Shown piece by piece: positions 1-8,223 of a DNA stretch of 39,131 nucleotides (position 1 is its first letter; each line of letters opens with the position of its first letter). A program made the position numbers and the translations under genes. The DNA is taken from contig JAHEGC010000003.1 in NCBI GenBank assembly GCA_024639965.1, forward strand, positions 19,655 to 58,785. Direction: 5' to 3'. The notes below the pieces were generated by a model, which saw only the letters and a list, made by a program, of their open reading frames with translations, had not been told where the DNA came from and ran no database searches. The stretch is from Micrococcales bacterium (lineage in GTDB: Bacteria > Actinomycetota > Actinomycetes > Actinomycetales > Microbacteriaceae).

Positions 1-402
1 CTGCAGTGTCGCGGGCCCAGTATCGAGGGAACGGGCGAGGTCACGCTCCGGCGGCTCGTCAAGGAGGCGCTGCGAATGCGTCCCACCCGACTCGTGGTCG
101 GTGAGGTTCGGGGTGACGAGGCACTCGACCTTCTCGTCGCCCTCAACTCGGGGCTCCCCGGGTTGTGCACGATCCACGCGAATTCGGGGCGCGATGCGAT
201 GCGCAAGCTGCTCACGCTGTGTCAGCTGGCCGGTTCAATCGGCGCCGAATTCGCGGCGACGGCCGCCGTCGATGCCGTCGACCTGGTCGTGCACTGCGAG
301 CTCACCGCCGGCGTGCGCCGTGTCGCGGAAATTGTCGTGCCAACAGCCGTTGCGCCGGACGGAACGATCTCGGGGGAGGCACTGTGGACGTCGTCGTCGT
401 AG
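1..402 (+). CDS. tadA: TadA/CpaF-type secretion ATPase, C-terminal fragment (truncated by window start)
   Basis: Frame 1 is open from base 1; RPTRLVVGEVRGDEALDLLVALNSGLPGLCTIHANS matches Walker-B/His-box region of type II/IV secretion ATPases; followed by TadB/TadC-like genes. Confidence 0.9.
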   Translation: MQCRGPSIEGTGEVTLRRLVKEALRMRPTRLVVGEVRGDEALDLLVALNSGLPGLCTIHANSGRDAMRKLLTLCQLAGSIGAEFAATAAVDAVDLVVHCELTAGVRRVAEIVVPTAVAPDGTISGEALWTSSS

Positions 403-1238
403 TGTGCGGCATCGCGATGGGCGCGGGGGTGGCGATGATGATTCGAACACCGCGCACCTCTCGTCTTCGACGCATTCGACTGTGGCTCGATTCCGCCGGA
501 CTCGCAGGGGTTCGCGCGCCCGTGGCCGCGCTCGTCCTGGCAACGGTCGGTGTGCTCGTTGCGTCAGCGGTGTCGGCAATTCTCCCCATCCCCGCTCTCG
601 CGCCCCTCGCGGGAATCGCCGGTGTGGGAATCCCCGTCATTGCGGTGGCCAACGTGCGCGATGCGAGACGCATCACCGCGCGCGCGGCATGGCCCGACAT
701 CATCGATTCGATTCGGGTCGCGCTGCGCTCGGGTTCAACCATCACCGAGGCGTTCCTCGCGGCAGAACCACTCGTTCCGCGTGCCTGGGCGGCTGATTGG
801 CGTTTGCTCAACTCTGATCTCCACCGTGGCGCGCCACTTGACCATGCGCTCGCTGGTCTTCGGCGTTCACTCGCGGATCCCGTCGCCGACCGTGTAATTG
901 AGTCCATTCTCGTCGGACGTGAATTGGGAGGCGCCGAACTTCCCGTCGTTCTCGCTGAACTCGCGCGGGGAGTTCGGCGCGATGGAAACCTTCGTCGGGA
1001 AATTCGCGCCCGGCAATCCTGGGTGCGCAACGCCGCACGGCTCGGAGTCGCCGCACCCTGGGTGGTTCTGCTTCTCCTCGCTTCGCGACCCGAAAATCGA
1101 GTGGCGTATTCCTCGGCCACCGGAACCGTGCTCATCATCGCCGTGGCCGGCGCGACCATCGTTGCCCACGCGGTGATGGCGGCGCTGGGGTCGTTGCACG
1201 AATCGCCGCGGTGGCTGACGGGATCGGACAATGACTGA
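384..1238 (+). CDS. tadB: TadB-like type II secretion system F-domain membrane protein (GTG start proposed at 384)
   Basis: Part of ORF 165..1238; ARAAWPDIIDSIRVALRSGSTITEAF...VLAELARGVRRDGNLRREIRARQSW typical of TadB; hydrophobic C-terminal segments. Confidence 0.8.
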   Translation: MDVVVVVCGIAMGAGVAMMIRTPRTSRLRRIRLWLDSAGLAGVRAPVAALVLATVGVLVASAVSAILPIPALAPLAGIAGVGIPVIAVANVRDARRITARAAWPDIIDSIRVALRSGSTITEAFLAAEPLVPRAWAADWRLLNSDLHRGAPLDHALAGLRRSLADPVADRVIESILVGRELGGAELPVVLAELARGVRRDGNLRREIRARQSWVRNAARLGVAAPWVVLLLLASRPENRVAYSSATGTVLIIAVAGATIVAHAVMAALGSLHESPRWLTGSDND

Positions 1239-1893
1239 ATGGATTCCCGGCTTACTGCTTGGGCTGGGGTTAACGGTGCTCCTCAGCGGTGATTCGGGCT
1301 CAGCGCTCGTTCGGAGACTCGCACCGCACATCCGCGACGTCGCGCCCGTCGTAACCGGAGAGGTTCGCGGGAATCCGATGGTGAGGGTGCTGGGCGTGCT
1401 GATCCGTCTCGCACCCGTATCCCGCACCAAGGGAACACGTCGATCACGGCGCGCAGTCGATGACGAACTTCCCGCCGTACTCGACCTTCTGGGGCTTTGT
1501 GTGTCTGCCGGTTTGCCCATCCCCGCATCATTCGAGCGAATTGGTGCGCGAGGCACGGGGCTGCTCGCCGAGGAGTGCCGCCGAATCTCTGCGGAAATCG
1601 AACTCGGGGTCTCTGTCGCCGACGCGCTTCGCTCGAGCGATGAGCGCGTGCGTCATGACGGGTGGTCCCGAGTCGTGGAACACCTAGTCTCGGCACGACG
1701 ACAGGGAACGCCTCTCGCCGACATTGTGCGATTTCTCGCCGACGACGAAGCACAGGCCGAAGGTCGCCGTCTCATCGAATCCGCGAGTGCGCGCGAAACG
1801 ATGATGATGTTCCCACTCGTCTTCGGCATTCTGCCCGCGACCGTGCTCATCGCCGTGTTTCCCGGAGCGACCGCGATTGGTGTGCTGGTCTAG
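1231..1893 (+). CDS. tadC: TadC-like type II secretion F-domain protein
   Basis: ELPAVLDLLGLCVSAGLPIPASFERI...SASARETMMMFPLVFGILPATVLIAVFPG; overlaps tadB end. Confidence 0.8.
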   Translation: MTEWIPGLLLGLGLTVLLSGDSGSALVRRLAPHIRDVAPVVTGEVRGNPMVRVLGVLIRLAPVSRTKGTRRSRRAVDDELPAVLDLLGLCVSAGLPIPASFERIGARGTGLLAEECRRISAEIELGVSVADALRSSDERVRHDGWSRVVEHLVSARRQGTPLADIVRFLADDEAQAEGRRLIESASARETMMMFPLVFGILPATVLIAVFPGATAIGVLV

Positions 1894-1939
1894 AGGGCTT
1901 CGGGGCAATCGGTCATACTTGGTTGCGGGAGGCTCCATC

Positions 1940-2335
1940 ATGACTGTTCGACTGCTTATTGCCGGTGTAATTCAAATTCTTGCGTTCCTTTTCAGCCTCG
2001 GGGGCTGGATGGACCCGCTTGAGGGAGGCACCGCCGTGGTCTTTTCCGCACTCGTCATGGGTGTGGCCTTTGTCATCGGTCGCGTGCGAATCCCGCGGCT
2101 GACGTGGATCAGCCTCGTCGCAACGGTCGGACTCGCGGTGCTCATCATCGTGATGGTGGTCGCTGGCGCGCCGACCGTGATGGAACCGTCGGAAACTGCT
2201 CAGGCCGCGAACCCGATGCCACCCGTCGTCATTGCGTTGGTGTGGGTCTACGAGGCTGGTTCGGTTTCCGTAATGGCCGGCCAGGCGTTCTACGCGGTCA
2301 AGATCTTCGCCGCTCGCCGCGCACTCACCACCTAG
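1940..2335 (+). CDS. Small multi-pass membrane protein of unknown function
   Basis: 131 aa with about four hydrophobic segments; ATG at 1940 preceded by GGAGG-like sequence. Confidence 0.6.
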   Translation: MTVRLLIAGVIQILAFLFSLGGWMDPLEGGTAVVFSALVMGVAFVIGRVRIPRLTWISLVATVGLAVLIIVMVVAGAPTVMEPSETAQAANPMPPVVIALVWVYEAGSVSVMAGQAFYAVKIFAARRALTT

Positions 2336-2386
2336 CGCTGGGGATAACTCCGGCACGGAGGCGTCGTTGAACCCCACGATGGGGGA

Positions 2387-2548
2387 ATGAACCAATTCTC
2401 CCCACAGCAATCTGACCGTGGCGACGTGCCGGGTTGGGTCCTCATCACACTCATGACCGCCGGTCTCGTCGTTGTCATTTGGGCGATGGCCGGCCCCGCA
2501 CTAGGCGACGTCTTCTCCAACGCCATCGACCGAGTGCTCTCGATATGA
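2387..2548 (+). CDS. Flp-pilin-like small protein (53 aa, below ORF-track cutoff)
   Basis: MNQFSPQQSDRGDVPGWVLITLMTAGLVVVIWAMAGPALGDVFSNAIDRVLSI*; short N-terminus, RG site, one hydrophobic helix; stop overlaps next start (ATGA at 2545-2548). Confidence 0.65.
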   Translation: MNQFSPQQSDRGDVPGWVLITLMTAGLVVVIWAMAGPALGDVFSNAIDRVLSI

Positions 2549-2946
2549 CGTTCGAACTCGACCGGGGAAGTGCCCCCGTCGAGTTCTCGCTCGTGTCCAC
2601 TCTGGTCGTCGCGGTGACGCTCGCGGTGCTTCAGGTCGTCTTCGTCGCGCACGTGCGGGCCATCGCCGTGGATTCCGCTATCGCGGGAGCCGCCCGAGCG
2701 GCCCTCGCCGACACCACCGACGCCGACGGCGTGGCGCGAACGAGAGAACTCATCGACGTCGGCCTTGCCGCGGGTCTCGTGCGCGGTGTGACATCGAGTG
2801 CGGGAGCGCTCAACGGGCACGCGATTGTGGCGGTTGATGTGACGGTCGCGATCCCCGTGATCGGCCCATGGCTCACCGTGGGCGAGACGACAGTGACGGG
2901 CCGCGCTTTCCGAGAAGACCCACAGTTTGGCCCCGGAAACGAGTGA
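2545..2946 (+). CDS. tadE: TadE-like pseudopilin
   Basis: MTFELDRGSAPVEFSLVSTLVVAVTLAVLQVVF: RG/SAPVE prepilin-like site with Glu at +5 and hydrophobic helix. Confidence 0.75.
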   Translation: MTFELDRGSAPVEFSLVSTLVVAVTLAVLQVVFVAHVRAIAVDSAIAGAARAALADTTDADGVARTRELIDVGLAAGLVRGVTSSAGALNGHAIVAVDVTVAIPVIGPWLTVGETTVTGRAFREDPQFGPGNE

Positions 2947-2970
2947 GGCCCCGGTTTCCCGGGGCCTCAC
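2943..2970. terminator. Bidirectional hairpin between tadE (+) and APC permease (-)
   Basis: Perfect 12-bp inverted repeat GTGAGGCCCCGG-tttc-CCGGGGCCTCAC, overlapping the tadE stop codon. Confidence 0.75.
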
Positions 2971-2984
2971 CGTTGCGGAAAGTG

Positions 2985-4433
2985 TTACTTGCCCGCGCGC
3001 ATCTTGTTCGCGACGGCGATTGCATCCGAGAACGGAGCGTTCGAACGACGGTCGGGACGTGCGATGAACAGGTACAGTGCACCAACTCCGAGAACGATGG
3101 CAATACCGTTCTGGGCGAGTACGTCCGGAACTACGAGCTGCCAGAGCGCGAAGATTCCGTACGCGAGTGCGAGCACGTTGATGATCATTCCGAGGCCACC
3201 GAGGGTCCAGGGGCCGGCCGGCTTCCAACCACGGAAGCGGTTGACGAGCGCAGCGAGCACGACGGCCTGGAACGCCACATAGATTCCCGCGACGGCGAAG
3301 TCGGTGATGGGAAGCAGGGTGGTCGGGTCTGCGTAAATAATGACGCAGAGGATGATCGGCACGATGCTGGCGACGAGCAGAGCGTTGGTCGGAACCTTGC
3401 TGCGGTCGGAGATTTTGCTCAGCCATCCGCTCGCGGGGAGCATCTTGTCGCGGGCGAACGAGTGGAGGAGACGGCTGGCCGCCGCCTGGAGCGACAGCAC
3501 GCAGGAGATGAACGCCATGACCGCGATGATGAGGAAGACGCGCATGCCGCCCTCGCCAATCGCTGCCGTGAGAACGTCGGGAATCGGGGTTGCCGATGCG
3601 GCGAGCGCCTCGAGGTCGGGAGCTGCGAGAACGTAACCCGAGAACGACGCGAGCGCCGAAACGCCACCGACGAGGATTGTCAGGTACATCGCCTTGGGAA
3701 CTTCGCGAGCGGCGTCCGCAACCTCTTCGGCGACGTCACCGCACGCTTCGAAGCCGTAGAACATGAAGAGACCGACGAGTGCGGCACCGAGGAAGATGGG
3801 GCCCCAGTCGGCGACATCGCCCTGGAAGACGCCGAAGAAGACGCTGAAGTCGTTGTGGCGGTGGAAGATCAGCAGGTAGAGACCCATTCCGACGACACCG
3901 ATGAGCTCGGCCGCGAGACCGATCTTGGCGATTCGTGCCAGCATCTTCGTTCCACCCAGGTTGAGGAGGAGGGCGAGGACGAGGAGTCCGACCGAGAGTG
4001 CGAGGTTGACTTCGGGCGTCATTTCACTGATTCCAAACACCGTTCCGAGGAACGGAGCGCCGAACTCGGCGACCGAGGTGATTGTCACGAGCATCGCCCA
4101 GACGTACACCCATGCGGTGAGCCATGCCGACTTCTTGCCGGCGAGACGTCTCATCCACGGATAGATTCCACCGGCGATGGGGAACTGCGAGACGACCTCA
4201 CCCATGACGAGGGCGACGAGAAGTTGTCCCGCACCGACGATGATGATCCACCAGATCGAGCTTGGGCCGGCGGTCGCAAGACCGAGGCCGAACAGCGCGT
4301 AGATCGCGACGAGCGGAGAGAGATAAGTGAATCCGAGTGCGAGTGCACTCCACACCGACATGCTGCGGTGATAGTTGCTTTCGTATCCCAGCGCACTGAG
4401 GTGCGCGGAATCCGAATGTCCTTGCTGAGACAT
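2985..4433 (-). CDS. APC-superfamily amino acid/amine permease
   Basis: ALALGFTYLSPLVAIYALFGLGLATAGPSSIWWIIIVGAGQLLVALVMGEVVSQFPIAGGIYPWMRRLAGKKSAWLTAWVYVWAM typical of APC permeases; start chosen at MSQQGHSD (4433) with AAAGG upstream. Confidence 0.88.
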   Translation of the reverse strand: MSQQGHSDSAHLSALGYESNYHRSMSVWSALALGFTYLSPLVAIYALFGLGLATAGPSSIWWIIIVGAGQLLVALVMGEVVSQFPIAGGIYPWMRRLAGKKSAWLTAWVYVWAMLVTITSVAEFGAPFLGTVFGISEMTPEVNLALSVGLLVLALLLNLGGTKMLARIAKIGLAAELIGVVGMGLYLLIFHRHNDFSVFFGVFQGDVADWGPIFLGAALVGLFMFYGFEACGDVAEEVADAAREVPKAMYLTILVGGVSALASFSGYVLAAPDLEALAASATPIPDVLTAAIGEGGMRVFLIIAVMAFISCVLSLQAAASRLLHSFARDKMLPASGWLSKISDRSKVPTNALLVASIVPIILCVIIYADPTTLLPITDFAVAGIYVAFQAVVLAALVNRFRGWKPAGPWTLGGLGMIINVLALAYGIFALWQLVVPDVLAQNGIAIVLGVGALYLFIARPDRRSNAPFSDAIAVANKMRAGK

Positions 4434-4562
4434 TGTGACCTTTCGTTTGAGGATCACGAGGGTCCGCAGGGCAAGCCCGTTGGTAGCACCTCGTTGTGCT
4501 GGCTAAAAGATAGCGCGTTTTTTCCTGTGGAGATAGATGATTTACGACACGGATTGTGAAAT

Positions 4563-4586
4563 AAAACATTCAGTATTGAAGTTTTT
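4563..4586 (+). promoter_or_regulatory. Candidate operator (element shared with the GntR gene upstream region)
   Basis: AAAACATTcagtaTTGAAGttTTT; matches reverse complement of 10475-10498 at 17/24 positions with identical spacing. Confidence 0.45.
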
Positions 4587-4604
4587 AGAAAACGGGCGTA
4601 CTAT
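4576..4604 (+). promoter_or_regulatory. Candidate sigma-70-type promoter for the P450 operon
   Basis: TTGAAG (4576-4581), 17-bp spacer, TACTAT (4599-4604), 54 bp upstream of the P450 ATG. Confidence 0.5.
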
Positions 4605-4658
4605 CGGCACCAATAGACAACGCGGTCACCCCGCACGAACAACGAGGTTCATCAGCTC

Positions 4659-5852
4659 ATGTCCACAGACATTGCCGTTCCCTATCTCGATATTTCCGAC
4701 CCGACGTTCGCCATGCATTCGGACCAGGTTCGTGACGCCCGTGCACAGCATTGGTATGCGAAGACGAACTACGGTTATGCGATCCTCCGCCACGAGTATG
4801 TGAGCAAACTCCTCAAGGACCCGCGCCTCAGCCAGGGCTCCGGCCAGTGGCCCGATCACAACGGCGTTCACTCGGGCCTCTTCTATGACTGGTGGACCAC
4901 CTGCCTCCTCGTACTTGAGGGCGACAATCACCACCGCATTCGCCGCCTGCTCAATCCCGCGTTCTCGCCGCGGCACATTGAGGCGTACATGCCCGCGTTC
5001 GAAGCGCTCGCCGACGAGCTCGTCGACTCGTTCATCGATAAGGGCGAATTCGAGGTCGTCAACGACTTCTCGGAGCCGTACGCGACACGGGTGCTCTGCA
5101 TTCTCACCGGTATCCCGCAGAGTGAATGGACGACCATCGCACGGCTCGCCTCGACCATCGGTCTCGCGTTGTCGATTTCGATCAAGGACGAACTCCCCAA
5201 CATCGAGGATGCTCTCGCGGAACTTTACGGGTACGCCGAGGCGCTCATCGCCGACCGTCAGGCGAATCCCAAGGACGATCTCGTCACCAAGCTGGTGCAG
5301 GCGAATGCCGCGGGGGACACTCTCAGCGATTCGGAACTTCGCAACGCGCTGTGTCTGCTCATCTTCGGCGGAATGGATACGACCCGAAACCAGATCGGTC
5401 TGGGTCTCCGCGAGTTCATGCGGCGTCCCGACCAGTGGGAACTTCTCGCGGCCAACCCCGACCTCGCTCGCAACGCGGTCGAAGAGGTCATGCGCATGAA
5501 CCCGACCACGACGTGGGTTACCCGTGAAGCGGTCGTCGACCTCGACTACGAAGACCTCCACGTTCCCGCCGGTTCCACCGTTCACTTCTTCACCCAGGTG
5601 TCGGGAACCGACCCGGAGGCGTACCCCAACCCCGAGATGGACATTACCGCCGAGCGCGCCCCGCACTACGGCTTCGGGGGCGGAATGCACCACTGCCTCG
5701 GGCACTTCGTCGCACGTATGGACATGACCATCGCCATGCGAATCCTTTCCCAGAAAATGACGAACCTCCGACTCGGCGGCACGGAGGAGTGGCTGCCCGA
5801 CTCGGCCAACACGGGCCCGGTTCGCTTCCCCATCGCCTTCGATAAGCGCTAA
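4659..5852 (+). CDS. Cytochrome P450
   Basis: I-helix LLIFGGMDTTRNQ, K-helix EEVMRM (ExxR), heme loop YGFGGGMHHCLGHFVARMDM. Confidence 0.96.
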   Translation: MSTDIAVPYLDISDPTFAMHSDQVRDARAQHWYAKTNYGYAILRHEYVSKLLKDPRLSQGSGQWPDHNGVHSGLFYDWWTTCLLVLEGDNHHRIRRLLNPAFSPRHIEAYMPAFEALADELVDSFIDKGEFEVVNDFSEPYATRVLCILTGIPQSEWTTIARLASTIGLALSISIKDELPNIEDALAELYGYAEALIADRQANPKDDLVTKLVQANAAGDTLSDSELRNALCLLIFGGMDTTRNQIGLGLREFMRRPDQWELLAANPDLARNAVEEVMRMNPTTTWVTREAVVDLDYEDLHVPAGSTVHFFTQVSGTDPEAYPNPEMDITAERAPHYGFGGGMHHCLGHFVARMDMTIAMRILSQKMTNLRLGGTEEWLPDSANTGPVRFPIAFDKR

Positions 5853-5881
5853 CCCACCACACCAAGAGAAAGAGGAAGTTC

Positions 5882-6067
5882 ATGCAGGTATATGTCGATC
5901 GCGCCAAGTGCGACAATCACGGCCAGTGCACGTTCTCTGCACCGACCGTCTTCCGCCTCGACGAGCAGGGTGTCCTGCAGTACGAGGAGAACGTCGACGA
6001 GTCGCTCCGCGACGAAGTCGAAGAAGCGGCTGATGTGTGCCCGCTTCAAGCGATTTTCATCAAGTAG
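5882..6067 (+). CDS. Ferredoxin, [3Fe-4S]-type P450 redox partner
   Basis: 61 aa; VDRAKCDNHGQCTFSAPTVFRL...AADVCPLQAI: C-x2-H-x2-C ... CP pattern; AGAGGAAG ribosome-binding site. Confidence 0.93.
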   Translation: MQVYVDRAKCDNHGQCTFSAPTVFRLDEQGVLQYEENVDESLRDEVEEAADVCPLQAIFIK

Positions 6068-6115
6068 TACCCGAATAGTTCCCACCCATTCACCGGACAA
6101 AGGAGTCCACCCCTC

Positions 6116-7522
6116 ATGGTTACCGACATCGTCGTCAGCTCTCTGACCGACAACGACGCATTTCACAAACACCAGGCCGCGAACATGCGCCCCGAGGTTG
6201 TCAAAGATCTCGAGCAAAAGATCGCCGCGGCGGGCGTTGAGTTCATCTATTACATGCTTCCGACCATCGGGTCGAAGGTCGTGGCGAAGATGGTTCCCGC
6301 CAAGCACATTCGGCGCAACCTCGAAAAAGGCATCGCTCTGCACCGCACCGCGGTCGCCGACCTGCAGTCGAGTCGGGCCGGTGACCTCATCGGCGGCGGA
6401 ATCGGAGCACGCGAGATGATCGCGCTCCCCGACACCGAAACCTTCGTCGTGTTGCCGTGGGACACGTCGGTCGCGCGCATGTTCTGCCGCGCCTACGAGC
6501 CCACTCACTTTGCCGAGGTCGGCGGTCGCCCGCTGCAGACCGACTCGCGCGGGCTCCTGATTCGCGCGCACCACGAGTTCACCGAGCGCACGGGATACGA
6601 GGTGCGCAGCGGAACCGAACCGGAGATGATCTGGGCGGGACCCGGTCTCGAGGTCATCAAAAAGGAGGGGGCAAGCCCCGCGTACCAGGTCGAAAACCTC
6701 GAGCGCATGCGTCCCATCTACAAGCAGGTCGTCCGTTATGCCCAGCAGTTCGGTCTCGACATGATCGAGGGTGACTACGAGGACGACGGCCAGCTCGAGC
6801 TCAACTGGATGTACGACCGCGTCGAGCTGACCGCGGACCGGCTCGTCACCTACCGCCAGATCTGCAAGCAGGTCGCGCGCGAACAAGGTGTCACGGCGAC
6901 GTTCATGCCCAAGCCGTTCAACGGAATCATGGGCAACGGATGCCACCACAACCTCTCGCTCTGGAAAGACGGAGTCAACGCCTGCGTTGAGCCCGGCAAC
7001 ACCCAGATCCACCTCTCCGAGGTCGGCCGTTGGGCGGTCGGCGGAATGCTCACGCACGCGGCCGATTCCACGGCGATCATGGCGAGCACCGTCAATTCCT
7101 ACAAGCGCTTCTGGGATGCCGGCCAGTTCGCGCCGAGCGCCCCGAGCTGGGGTCTCGACTCGCGCGCGGGAATGATCCGAATCTCGTCAATCGGGCGCAT
7201 GGAATATCGCCAACCCGATTCGGCCGTCAACCCCTACCTGTCGCACACGGCGCTTCTCGCGTCGATGGAGGACGGGCTCGAGCGCAAGATCGATTCGGGT
7301 GACCCCCTCACCGACGACGGCGCTCGTATCGCCAAGTTCGATGTCATGCCGATGACACTCGGCGACGCGATCGTCGAGTTCGAAGAGAGCGACCTTCTCA
7401 AAAAGGCGTTCCCCGAGGAGATGCGCGACATCTTCATCGAACTCAAGCGCGACGAGTGGGCGCGCTATTGTGGCGTCATCACCGAGTGGGAGTTCGCTCA
7501 GTACTGGGAGACGATGCCCTAA
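6116..7522 (+). CDS. Glutamine-synthetase-like enzyme (candidate gamma-glutamyl-amine ligase)
   Basis: GTEPEMIW, YEDDGQLELNW, ATFMPKPFNGIMGNGCHHNLSLW, RMEYRQPDSAVNPYLSHTALLASMEDGLE correspond to GS catalytic-domain blocks. Confidence 0.88.
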   Translation: MVTDIVVSSLTDNDAFHKHQAANMRPEVVKDLEQKIAAAGVEFIYYMLPTIGSKVVAKMVPAKHIRRNLEKGIALHRTAVADLQSSRAGDLIGGGIGAREMIALPDTETFVVLPWDTSVARMFCRAYEPTHFAEVGGRPLQTDSRGLLIRAHHEFTERTGYEVRSGTEPEMIWAGPGLEVIKKEGASPAYQVENLERMRPIYKQVVRYAQQFGLDMIEGDYEDDGQLELNWMYDRVELTADRLVTYRQICKQVAREQGVTATFMPKPFNGIMGNGCHHNLSLWKDGVNACVEPGNTQIHLSEVGRWAVGGMLTHAADSTAIMASTVNSYKRFWDAGQFAPSAPSWGLDSRAGMIRISSIGRMEYRQPDSAVNPYLSHTALLASMEDGLERKIDSGDPLTDDGARIAKFDVMPMTLGDAIVEFEESDLLKKAFPEEMRDIFIELKRDEWARYCGVITEWEFAQYWETMP

Positions 7523-8220
7523 TGTCTACTCTTCGACTGGCGTGCATTGACGCCGACGCACCGCCGCTCTTCGACAAGAGCCCGGACGGTGTTCATCGAA
7601 CGGGCTACGAGCCCGCTGCCGCTGACCTCGTCGCCTCGGTCATGGGGCGCGACGTCGAGTGGGTCATCACGGGCTGGGACAACATGATTCCGATGGTGCA
7701 GCGCGGTCAGGTCGACGCGGTGTGGTGTGGCCAGGGGATGATTCCCGAGCGCATCGCCCTCGTCGACTTCACCCAGCCCTACGCAATTTTCAACGAGACG
7801 ACCCTGGTTCGCGCGGGAGATCCGGCAAACTCGACGACGACGATGCACGGCTACAAGGTCGGTGCCATCGCGGGCAGCGCAAACCTCAAGGTGGCGAAAT
7901 CCATCGACGGTGCCGAAATCGTGGAGTTCACGGGCGCGACGGTGTTCGAAGACATGATCGCCGCACTGCGATCGGGGGCGATTGACGCGTTCGTTGATGA
8001 TGACGTCGTCATGATCCCGCTTGCGGAAAAGGACCCCGACTTCACGGTCGCCTTCACCGCCGAGACCAGAAACCCGTGGGGGATCGGAGTGCAGCAGGGG
8101 AACTCCGAATTGCTTGCCGAGCTCAACGCCGCGCTGGACACCGTCATCGCCGACGGTCGCCTCGCCGCGGTGTGGTCGACCTGGATGCCCGATCTGCCAT
8201 TCCCCCTCGAACGCAGCTGA
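7522..8220 (+). CDS. Type-3 periplasmic-binding-protein-fold protein without signal peptide
   Basis: LRLACIDADAPPLFDK...GYEPAAADLVASVMGRDVEWVITGWDNMIPMVQRGQVDAVWCG...VDFTQPY; starts directly at the SBP domain; start overlaps GS stop (TAATG). Confidence 0.8.
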   Translation: MSTLRLACIDADAPPLFDKSPDGVHRTGYEPAAADLVASVMGRDVEWVITGWDNMIPMVQRGQVDAVWCGQGMIPERIALVDFTQPYAIFNETTLVRAGDPANSTTTMHGYKVGAIAGSANLKVAKSIDGAEIVEFTGATVFEDMIAALRSGAIDAFVDDDVVMIPLAEKDPDFTVAFTAETRNPWGIGVQQGNSELLAELNAALDTVIADGRLAAVWSTWMPDLPFPLERS

Positions 8221-8223
8221 ACG

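Noticed and set aside
2868-4559. 563-aa + strand ORF
   Set aside because: Antisense to the APC permease; Asp/Glu/Arg-rich composition without recognisable domain.
5849-7057. 402-aa - strand ORF
   Set aside because: Antisense to ferredoxin and GS-like genes, whose motifs are clear on the + strand.
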